Assembly (NCBI RefSeq): GCF_958979055.1
Contig: NC_084886.1
Coordinates: 41,528,654-41,592,653, forward strand
DNA from: Alnus glutinosa
Lineage: Eukaryota > Streptophyta > Magnoliopsida > Fagales > Betulaceae
Length of the DNA stretch: 64,000 nucleotides
Direction: 5' to 3'
The position numbers and the translations under genes were made by a program. Numbering within the stretch: position 1 is the stretch's first letter; each line of letters begins with the position of its first letter. The notes beneath the pieces were generated by a model, which saw only the letters and a list, made by a program, of their open reading frames with translations, ran no database searches and was not told the origin of the DNA. Positions 15,428-24,566 of the stretch are shown in pieces.

Positions 15428-17056
15428 CTACTTGACATATTTGGTAAACCAATTTAACGTGTCCAGATGGGCCTCTTCAGCACTCTTCACAGCCGATTCA
15501 TCCTCAACATTGTACCTCACTGCCCATCCATGAGCCACGCCAGGAAATATTTTCACAAAGCTATCCAACTGAAACATATATATAAATGTCAACAAAATGC
15601 AACTCATTTGTTGTTACTTTTGACATGAAAAGCAGAAAATGAAAATCATCTAAGAATTAATCGTTATGAGAGAATCAAAGAATGAACTTTTATGAGGATT
15701 TACCTCAGATTTTACAGACAACTTATCTCCAAACTTTTTCAACTGTTCCGGTGGGGAAGCATGGTCAATCTCAGCTCCCAATATAGCAATAGGAACCTTA
15801 ACATCTGACACAACATGCCATCAGTAACACAACTACTAGAGCTTGAGGAGTACTGGGAGACTTACCATCGATTTCCTCTTCTGTGATCCGACCAGGATGC
15901 AACACAACTGCAGCCTGAATCATGTCAGTTGAACTTGCTAATTTCACTACTACCACCCCTGGGACATATGCAGAAAAGCTAGATCTTAGAATCCGAAACA
16001 CTCTGGGGTCACTATGCAAAAACCAGTCAAAATTGAAAGCAAATCACTTACCTCCCCAGCAAAAACCTGCAGCCCCTATGGCAGAAACACCTTTACTCTT
16101 CAGAGCCGCAATCACAAGTTTGGCATCTTCACATCCTTTATCCTAGAAGGAAAGAATATTTGAATTAAGCTCAAAGCAGTCAAGATGGTTTAAGTCGCAT
16201 CCAACAGATAATGAATCATTCTATTTCAACTTCGGTCACAAACAAAACATGAATGCATGTACAATAGTACATCAATTTGGACACGAAAGGCAAACTGATA
16301 CGTTCCCTGGCTTTTCTTTTTGGTTCTTGCTCAATTTTTCATGCCACTCCCAAAGATTGCTACTGAGAAGCAAGAAACTAACCGTGTTGTGAGCTTTTTT
16401 CCATGAATCTCGATCAAAGTGAGGATCATCTAACTTAATAATGGGGTCGCCAAAGAAAAAATCAGGAACTACCACCAAAAATCCGGCGGCTGCAACTTTG
16501 TCCGCAAGTTTCCTTCACAATGAGACAATGCATAATATTAATTTCATAGAATTAGGAATAACATATAATTTAATACATGAATGTCTGGTATTATCTTGAA
16601 CATGAATTTTGGGCTGGCGAATGAGGAAGTGATTTAGAACACAAATAGCTCTAAGAGTAGCATTATTCATATTTTATCACAAATCTCCAGTCCTTGAAGA
16701 ACAGTCCAATTTAACTCTACATTTTGAGTGATTCAGCAAGTTACAATACTTCATCTGATGTAAAAAGCAAAGATTATGGTACCTTAAATTCGGTGCTTCA
16801 TACCCTGCAAAAACAATCATATAAGGAACAAAATATAAGCCTAACCAAAAGAAAGTGTTTGGAATCTATAGATATAAATAAAAGAAGAGAAAGAAGAAAG
16901 ATGGGTACCAAAAACATCGGAAATAAGAAGGATGGCGAGCTTGGAGTGTGGAGGGCCAGTGACGTAGGTTTGAAGGCCTCCGAGCTCTTGGACGGCCCCT
17001 GCGCCGCAGGTTGAGCTGAGGCTCGGTGGGTTTTCAAAGCACTGAGAGCTCGACAT
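15428..17056 (-). CDS. Dienelactone-hydrolase-family alpha/beta hydrolase (endo-1,3;1,4-beta-glucanase-like), copy 1
   Basis: A seven-exon gene on the minus strand: 17056-16909, 16804-16783, 16512-16383, 16142-16052, 15958-15866, 15804-15704 and 15568-15428. All borders are GT-AG, and 726 nt code for 241 residues. The family fold is an alpha/beta hydrolase with a Cys-Asp-His triad. Here Cys128 sits in GAAGFCWGG, Asp175 in AILGAEIDH and His208 in GVAHGW, so all three are present. Plant members are often labelled endo-1,3;1,4-beta-D-glucanase after a maize protein, but the fold is that of dienelactone hydrolase and the true substrate is unknown. There is no signal peptide (it starts [11 protein letters not shown]), so it is probably cytosolic. 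Exon 2 is only 22 bp. A near-identical paralogue lies about 5.2 kb away in the same orientation. Confidence 0.92.
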
Positions 17057-17295
17057 CTTAGAAAAGGTGAGTGAATCGGCCGGGTAGAACTTGGGAGGAG
17101 ACGTGGAGGGAATCAAAAGGTTTTACAGAGAAGATCGAGAGCCAAGAGAGCCAGAGAGACCATATAAAAAGGTTGAATTTAGCGACGTCACCAGTTACGT
17201 CACATGGAAACCCTGTTTGAAAAGGAGGTTTGATTCCTACATTTTACCGGTACAACAATCGTACAACAGCCTCTCACATGGGAGTGAGTCCCACA

Positions 17296-18103
17296 CACTG
17301 GGCTCCACCCCATGTGAGGGGTTGTTGTGTAATTGTTGTGGTGGTGTTGTAAATCTATCATTTTCCGTTTGAAAAGTGAACCGACGATTGGGGAATGATA
17401 CATTCACTCATGGTGCACAACTACCATAAGGCACAATAAAATGGGATCCACCCACTCCATTGTACCTTATGATAGTATAATTGTTGTGTACCATGAGACA
17501 CTGGGCTCCACCCCATGTGAGGAGTTGTTGTGTAATTGTTGTGGTGGTGTTGTAAATCCATCATTTTTCGTTTGAAAAGTGAACCGACAATTGGGGAATG
17601 ATACATTCACTCATGGTGCACAACTACCATAAGGCACAATAAAATAGGCTCCACCCACTCCATTGTCCCTTATGATAGTATAATTGTTGTGTACCATGAG
17701 ACACTGGGTTCCACCCCATGTGAGGGGTTGTTGTGTAATTGTTGTGGTGGTGTTGTAAATCCATCATTTTCCGTTTGAAAAGTGAACCGACGATTGAGGA
17801 ATGATACATTCACTCATGGTGCACAACTACCATAAGGCACAATAAAATGGGCTCCACCCACTCCATTGTACCTTATGATAGTATAATTGTTGTGTACCAT
17901 GAGACACTGGGCTCCACCCCATGTGAGGGGTTGTGTAATTGTTGTGGTGGTGTTGTAAATCCATCATTTTCCGTTTGAAAAGTGAACCGACGATTGGGGA
18001 ATGATACATTCACTCATGGTGCACAACTACCATAAGGCACAATAAAATAGGCTCCACCCACTCCATTGTCCCTTATGATAGTATAATTGTTGTGTACCAT
18101 GAG
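17296..18103. repeat. Four-copy 203-bp tandem repeat
   Basis: Units start at 17296, 17499, 17702 and 17905 with cactgggctccacc or a close variant, each 203 bp. The fourth is slightly shorter because a ttgttg has lost bases near 17931. Marker differences alternate. Units 1 and 3 have aaaatggg with ttgtacctta; units 2 and 4 have aaaataggctcc with ttgtccctta. The array therefore looks like a duplicated two-unit block. Each unit contains a long imperfect hairpin (catggtgcacaac pairing with gttgtgtaccatg, and ccataaggcacaa pairing with ttgtaccttatg). The minus-strand open frames in each unit are repeats of one another and not genes. Confidence 0.93.
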
Positions 18104-18531
18104 TATTTTGAACATTTTCCCCCCGAAGATTCCACATCTCATGGAGGTGATCTCTTAAGAATAATCTACGATTCAACGGTGACAAAACCACCACGCCATT
18201 TTCAATAAATTTTCCTTTCTTTTTATTTTTAGCGAAAACTATACTTACGCATTAAAATTGCACATAAATTGCAATGTTCTCTTAAACTTTTATAAGTTAC
18301 AATAAATAATAATTCTAAAAGTTTTTTTTTTTTTTTTTTTTTTTTATCTCTTAAAAAATAATGTGACTTTTAAAATTACAAATTTGATATTTTTAACAAT
18401 ACTTTTCAATAAAACCTCAAATTATTAGTCTCGTCATAAGAGTTTTCTATTAATTTGGACGACAAAACGTACCACATGACCCCTAAATTTTTTTAAGAAA
18501 TAAAAGTCTTTGGCCGTGTTGTGGATCTCCC
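18104..18531. other. Spacer upstream of hydrolase copy 1
   Basis: No gene. About 18130-18200 (catggaggtgatctcttaag, then aataatctacgattcaacgg) recurs in diverged form at 22445, 23257 and 36158, so it is a dispersed or duplicated segment. A T-run of about 27 lies near 18320-18346. Confidence 0.55.
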
Positions 18532-18539
18532 CTTCCATG

Positions 18540-19120
18540 TAGGGGTGAAAATGTGAATGCAGATGCGGTTATGAGCAATATTCTCATCCGCAAAATGTGG
18601 TTATTACTTTTAGGCATTTGCATCCATATCTGTATAATGCGATTACTATCGGCATACGAGGTAATGGCCATTTTTGATTATTTTCTAAATCTATATCAAT
18701 ATTAAATAATATGGTTATTACTATATATAAGCTTAAATAAATTGAGATTTAACTTATTACACAATTCATGATTATCAACCATAGAGGGTCATTTTCTTAT
18801 AAAGAAATCTGGATTTGGATAACCCAAAGAAAAAAAAAAAAAAAGAAAAATAAAATAAATAAATAAATGTAGTGAGGTATGACTTTGAGATAATAGTGAA
18901 AAACCTAACATAACCTAAAGATTCTACACTTATCAAATTCAATACGACTTCATTTTAATGAATTTAATTAAATATATATAATATATAAAGAGAATGTAGG
19001 TTCTGTTATTAACCATATCTACATATGCGGATAATGGGTTTTAATAACCGCATCAACATCCACATACACGGATAGCGGGTAGGTGTATATAGAAAATTAT
19101 TCGCCCGCATTTTTAACCTA
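18540..19120. mobile_element. hAT-like non-autonomous element (581 bp)
   Basis: The left end taggggtgaaaatg pairs with the right end, whose reverse complement is taggttaaaaatgcggg. The subterminal regions are rich in gcggtta/taaccgc, as in hAT elements. The flanking octamers cttccatg (18532-18539) and tttctatg (19121-19128) agree at six of eight positions, consistent with an aged 8-bp target duplication. The interior is AT-rich and non-coding. Confidence 0.65.
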
Positions 19121-19128
19121 TTTCTATG

Positions 19129-19904
19129 AATCCGTCGGTCTCCTTCTCATAAAAAACCACGACTTGCTGAGGAAGACATTTGTTGAGGAAAGGGTTGTCA
19201 CTGCTCATTTGTTCAGGGGCAGTCCTTCATGAGTTAGTGGTGGCTGATCATAGATGCCTGCCACTTCTCTTTTTTTAAAAAATAAAAGAAAAATTATTTT
19301 TACATTTTTTATTTAAAGAATATTTATAATTTAAAGTGAGCGCATATAGTTGGTACATGATATATCAAACAAAAATCACGTGGTATTACTTGATTGGTCC
19401 ATCGTGATATACTGTTAATATTGATTAGATTGTAACTGATACAGTAACCTATTTAAAACCAAAAACCAGAAATAGACTTGAAGGCTTAGTTGTTTGAAAC
19501 TGAAAATTTAAGAATTAAACTGAAATAGCATGAAAACATTTTTTATTTTTTATTTTTTTTATAAGGTAAAGGGTTTTTAGAGAAGTCTGCTAGCTAGTTT
19601 CAGCCCATAAAAATATTACTCAAACCAAACCCTAATTAATGTTCCAGCAAAAAAAACAAAAACCCAAACTCCAATGCCCATTCTGTTGGTAATTTCTTGA
19701 CCCAAATTTTCCAGCAGAAGAGATTATTGTTTCCCTATTATAAGAGCAGTCGTCCATATATGATTATGTAATAGAAATATGCGGTGATATGGCCGGGGAT
19801 AACAGCACAAATCCATTGTGGTCATCAGGCAATGCGGCTGGAACAGTTTGATCGACAGTGTCAAGTTTTGTCAGTTAATTTTTATTTTCTTGTAGTTGTA
19901 GTAA
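19129..19904. other. Right end of duplicated unit 1; resembles the RNR2 upstream region
   Basis: About 19340-19680 matches about 23990-24290 in order. Both have an atatcaaacaaaaatcacgt-like block, a ggtattacttgattgg-like block and gcccataaaaatatta followed by a caaaccaaac block. The second lies just upstream of the ribonucleotide reductase promoter. No coding sequence of that gene is present here. Confidence 0.6.
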
Positions 19905-19937
19905 TAATATCAGAAGTCAAATATTCAGCCATTATTA

Positions 19938-19940
<3 letters not shown>

Positions 19941-20000
<60 letters not shown>
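19941..20000. repeat. (AT)n microsatellite
   Basis: About 60 bp of pure AT dinucleotide in the 3' flank of hydrolase copy 2. The equivalent place in copy 1 (about 14899) has no AT expansion. Confidence 0.95.
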
Positions 20001-20003
<3 letters not shown>

Positions 20004-20107
20004 ATAATCACCAAATTTGTGGAACAAGGAGGCTGTTTTCTGCATACATGCAATTAATACAATAGAGTTACATCGCCTTCCTGACCTCATGAGGAAGAAA
20101 TTTTTCA

Positions 20108-22250
20108 CTACTTGACATATTTGGTAAACCAATTTAACGTGTCCAGATGGGCCTCTTCAGCACTCTTGACAGCTGATTCATCCTCAACATTGTACCTCAC
20201 TGTCCATCCATGAGCCACGCCAGGAAATATTTTCACAAAGCTATCCAACTGAAACATATATATAAATGTCAACAAAATGAAACTCATTTGTTGTTACTTT
20301 TGACACGAAAAGAAGAAAATGAAAATCATCTAAGAATTAATCGCGACGAGAGAATCAAAGAATGAACTTTTATGAGGATTTACCTCAGATTTTACAGACA
20401 ACTTCTCTCCATACTTTTTCAACTGTTCCGCTGGGAAAATATGGTCACTTTCAGCTCCCAATATAGCAATAGGAACCTTAACATCTGAAACAATGAACCT
20501 TAACATCTGAGACAACATGCCATCAGTAATACATATTGAGCATGAGCTTGAGGAGTGGGAGACTTGCCATCGATTTCATCTTCTGTGATCGGACCAGGAT
20601 GCAACACAACTGCAGCCTGAATCATGTCAGTTGAACTTGCTAATTTCACTACTACCATCCCTGAGACATATGCAGAAAAGCTGGATCTTAGAATCAGAAA
20701 CACTCTGGGGTCACTACGCAAAAGCCTTTTTGAAAGAAATCAAGCATTAGTTTTCCTTGTTGAAGTCAAAATTGAAAGCAAATCACTTACCTCCCCAGCA
20801 AAAACCTGCAGCCCCTATGGCAGAAACACCTCTACTCTTCAGAGCCGCAATCACAGCTTTGGCATCTTCACGTCCTTTATCCTAGAAGGAAAAAATATTC
20901 GAATTAAGCTCAAAGCAATCGGGAAGGTTTAAGTCGTATCCAACAGATAATGAATCATTCTATTTCAACTTCAGTCCCAAACAGAACATGCATACATGTA
21001 CAATAGTACATCAATTTGGACATGAGAGGCAAACTCAATTTTTCATGCCACTCCCAAAGATTGCTACTGAGAAGAAAGAAACTAACCGTGTTGTGAGCTT
21101 TGAACCATGTATCGGTATCAAAGTGAGGGTCATCAAGCTTAATAATGGGGTCGCCAAAGAAAAAATCAGGAACTACAACCAAAAATCCTGCTGCTGCAAC
21201 TTTGTCCGCAAGTTTCCTTCACAATGAGACAATGCATAATATTAATTGAGTAATGTTATTTAGTAAACTATTATATGACTGTCATACAATGTGATAAAGT
21301 GGCAGTAAAAATTAGTCATTATTGGATAAGCACTTGATAAAAAAAATAAAAAAATTAATGGCTAATTTTTACTACCACGTCAGCTAAATAGCATTACTCA
21401 TATTAATTTCATAGAATTACGAATAACATATAATTGAATGCATGAATGTCTATCTAGCATTATATTGAACATGAATTTTGGGCTGGTGAATGAGGAAGTG
21501 ATTTAGAACGCAAATAGCTCTAAGAGTAGCATTAAAGCGAGTCATCAACTGGTCAATTACTCCATATTTGCAATTTCACTTTTCTTATTCTTCTTGGAAA
21601 TCAGAGTCTGAAAGTATATGAGCTCATCATGTATTTGCTTTTCTTGATATCATCATGACTTTCTCGATCAGAAAAACCAAATTGTTGGGTAATGAAATTC
21701 ATATGAAGTTAATAATCTGTGTACTAGTTATGTGAAAATTAAAACGAAAGGTTTCTCTATTTCCTAATCCTGGAGAAGGCAAGATTAATCTCTAAAACAA
21801 CACCAAAGAGAACCTACCACCTAAGCTGGCTGGTCCTTTCAAAGTCTATCCTATGTGTCTTAATTTTCCATTGTCACAAATCTCCAGTCCTTGAAGAACA
21901 GTCCAATTTAACTCTACATTTTGAGTGATTCAGCAAGTACAATACTTGATCTAATGTAAAAAGCAAAGATTATGGTACCTTAAATTCGGTGCTTCATACC
22001 CTGAAAAACATCATATAAGGAACAAAATATAAGACTAGCCAAAAACAAGTGTTTGGAATCTATAGATATAAATAAAAGAAGAGAGAGAAGAAAGACGGGT
22101 ACCAAAAACATCGGAGATAAGAAGGATGGCGAGCTTGGAGTGTGGAGGGCCAGTGACGTAGGTTTGAAGGCCTCCAAGCTCTTGGACGGTCCCTGCGCCG
22201 CAGGTTGAGCTCAGGCTCGGCGGGTTGTCAAAGCACTGAGAGCTCGACAT
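20108..22250 (-). CDS. Dienelactone-hydrolase-family alpha/beta hydrolase, copy 2
   Basis: Paralogue of the gene at 15428-17056. It has the same seven exons of identical lengths: 22250-22103, 22000-21979, 21216-21087, 20881-20791, 20660-20568, 20484-20384 and 20248-20108, giving 241 codons. The triad is again complete (GFCWGG, AILGAESDH, GVAHGW). There are three oddities. The donor after exon 5 is GC (gcaagt) where copy 1 has GT. The acceptor of exon 6 is duplicated by a 22-bp repeat (positions 20484 and 20506), and use of the outer acceptor would add 22 nt and shift the frame. Intron 2 has gained a 152-bp MITE and about 340 bp more. It is probably still functional if the inner acceptor is used, but splicing may be leaky. 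Confidence 0.88.
21248..21399. mobile_element. 152-bp MITE in intron 2 of hydrolase copy 2
   Basis: Terminal inverted repeats are gagtaatgttatttag and ctaaatagcattactc. The perfect 9-bp target duplication is atattaatt (21239-21247 and 21400-21408). The paralogous intron in copy 1 (about 16530-16545) has the uninterrupted sequence with one atattaatt, that is, the empty site. The 9-bp duplication suggests a Mutator-like family. Confidence 0.92.
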
Positions 22251-22259
22251 CTTACAAAG

Positions 22260-22472
22260 TCTGAGTCAGAGTGAATCCGGTGGAACTTGGAAGAAGTGGA
22301 GGGAATCAAAAGGTTTTATAGAAGGAAGAGAGACGTCGACCAAATGAATTCAGCGACGTCATCAGTTACGTCACGTGGAAAGCCCCCTCTTTTAACTTTT
22401 TCCTCTTTTCTTCTTTTGTTTTTTTTTTTTTTTTTAAGTGAAGTGGCTACATCTCGCGGAGGTGATTTCTTA
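22260..22472. other. 5' flank of hydrolase copy 2
   Basis: Similar to the 5' flank of copy 1 (17060-17215), including a gcgacgtcaccagttacgtc-like block (about 17180 and 22354). That block carries ACGT cores that could be bZIP sites. A T-run follows at 22417-22435. Confidence 0.5.
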
Positions 22473-22668
22473 GGGAGAAAGAGAAATGATGTTTATACTC
22501 ATTTCTCACAACAGTTTCACAACAAATTGACGTGGCTGGTAATATTTTATTATTTTTTTGTTTTTTTTTCTTTTCTTTTTGTAAAAAAATAATAAAATAT
22601 TACAAGCCACGTCAGCTTGTTGTTGGGTTGTTGTGAGAAATGAGTGTAGGGATTATTTCTCTTTCTCT
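22473..22668. mobile_element. TIR MITE inserted in a dispersed repeat
   Basis: The left end gagaaagagaaatgatg and following tactcatttctcacaaca pair with the right end (tgttgtgagaaatgagtgta, then tatttctctttctc). The centre is (a/t)-rich. It interrupts a segment that is continuous at 23257-23290 (ggaggggatttcttaagaag), so ttctta at both borders is a likely target duplication. Confidence 0.82.
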
Positions 22669-22755
22669 TCTTAAGAAGGATCTACAGTGACAAGACCGCC
22701 ACATCATTTTGAGAATATATATAAATATATATTTGTTTTATTATCCTCTCCCCTA

Positions 22756-22897
22756 AGTAATTCTATATGTATATTTAGTGTTCATAAAAAATTTGAGGTG
22801 GGTTTTAAAATAACCATTTGATCAATTACACGGCTAATAAAAATTTTAAAAGTCACTTCATTTTTTTATGGACACTTAATGCACGTGTATAATTACT
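22756..22897. mobile_element. MITE with agtaattctatatgta-type ends, copy 1
   Basis: The left end agtaattctatatgtatatt and right end gcacgtgtataattact are inverted repeats. Internal blocks are ttcataaaaaa and ttttttatggacactta. Non-coding. Confidence 0.75.
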
Positions 22898-22926
22898 CAT
22901 CTCCACTTACATTTAAATTGTAATGG

Positions 22927-23103
22927 AGTAATTCTACATGTACATTAAGTATCCATAAAAAAATCAGTTGACTTTTCAAATCACTATTGGCATGTGATTG
23001 ATCAAATGATGATTTTGATCAACTGGTAATTCTAAAAGCCACCTTTTTTTTTATGGACACTTGATAGACACTTAATGTATATGCAGAATTACTCACTATA
23101 ATA
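22927..23103. mobile_element. MITE with agtaattctacatgta-type ends, copy 2
   Basis: Same family as the element 29 bp to the left. It starts agtaattctacatgtacatt and ends atatgcagaattact. The centre has a tgatcaaatgatgattttga block. Confidence 0.75.
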
Positions 23104-24500
23104 TCCTCCAAATTTTTTAAAATTACAATTAATTCTCAAATTAAAAAAAAAACCTAATATTATTATTAGAAAAATCAATACATTTTTTTTCTTTGATCGC
23201 AAAGCAATAATAAAATAAAATGATTTTAACTGAACTAAAGAGGAGGATACATCCCATGGAGGGGATTTCTTAAGAAGGATCTACGTGGACAAAACCGCCA
23301 CATCATTTTGATTTTTTCATTTTTATTGTTTTAGAGGATACTATACTTACCTTTAAACTTACACAATGTCACTTCAAATTTTTAAGAAAAATGCTTGGTT
23401 ACATTCTCTTGTATATTTTTTTTTTTATATATATTTTTATACAAGATATTCACAAATTTATTATTGATTTACAAATTCAATTGTAAATTTACAAAATAAA
23501 TGTACAAAAAGAATGATCGTAACATATCTCAATTTTTGAAATTTACAATTGACCCCAAAAGTAATAGTCCTACCATTAAGATTTTCCATTAATTTAAATG
23601 ACAAACATACCATATGACTTGCATATAATGTAAAATGTCCATTATGTCCCAATAATATGTATGCAAATACTAATATGTCTTTAGACTAAAAAAAAAAAAT
23701 CTAATGTATGCGATATTATTGTCATTTTGGGTCTCGTGTATTACGCACAACCCGTGTTTTGCTTGATTTAACAAAAAACTTAATGAAGGGGGTTAGGTGA
23801 AATTGGTCAATAATTTGAGGGTCAATTGCAACTTTTTAAATTTTGTATGACATTATAATTTAAGTAAAAAGTTGAGGAGATAAGTGCATCTCCTTGATTT
23901 TTTCAATACTAATGACACAACCAAGGCTTCGTTAAACAAGAATACGAGATGCTTAAATCAAATCACATGAAAAAATTTGAAGATGTTGCCCCGTATTGGA
24001 GAGGGACATCACGATTGACGTATGGTGTGTCAAATAAGAATCATGTGGTATTAATTGGTTGATTTAACTTGACATATTGTTAATTATTTGGATCCTCAAT
24101 TGATATACTGCCTATTTGAAAAAAAAAACAGACTTAAAAGACTCAATTATTGAAACTGAAAATCTAAGGATTAAATTGAAATGGCATGATCTTGACTTAA
24201 AAAAAGAAAAAAGAAAAAAGGGTTTTAGAGAAGCCCATATAAATATTACACAAACCAAACTCCAAAGCCCATAAAGTAGTCCAAAACCAACCTGATTGAG
24301 TGATTGGCATTGAAATCCAACACGTCGTCGTACGATGGAATCCCGGCATTTCCATTTTCCAACGCCAACGTGCACGAAAGAGAACAAAGAAAAAAAAAAG
24401 AAAAAAATATCCAATAATTCACGGTGCTGTACGTGTAGAGTTCGCTATCACCATTTCATCTTTCAACCCCCTCTGTCGCTTTCTCTTGTCGCTCTCTGGG
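23104..24500. other. Intergenic sequence upstream of ribonucleotide reductase
   Basis: No gene. It contains a further copy of the ggaggggatttcttaagaag segment (about 23257) and poly-A/T runs. The region 23990-24290 is duplicated at about 19340-19680. Confidence 0.5.
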
Positions 24501-24510
24501 TTTTTGTAGG

Positions 24511-24519
24511 GTTTATATA
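24511..24519 (+). promoter_or_regulatory. Probable TATA box of the RNR2 gene
   Basis: tttatataa lies about 50 bp before the start codon at 24567, followed by C/A-rich sequence suitable for a transcription start. The short leader this implies is plausible. No transcript data were available. Confidence 0.55.
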
Positions 24520-24566
24520 ACCCCAGCACCAGCATTAGCTTCACGCACACACGCGCACAATCAGAA

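Noticed and set aside
17200..18009. Four similar minus-strand open frames of about 60 codons (MYHSPIVGSLFKRK...)
   Set aside because: They are products of the 203-bp tandem repeat and have no independent coding evidence.
17296..18103. CRISPR-like repetitive array
   Set aside because: The units are contiguous 203-bp tandem copies without unique spacers, in a plant nuclear context.
24112..24414. Minus-strand open frame upstream of RNR2
   Set aside because: Low-complexity Phe/Ser content from poly-A and pyrimidine tracts; overlaps the RNR2 upstream region.
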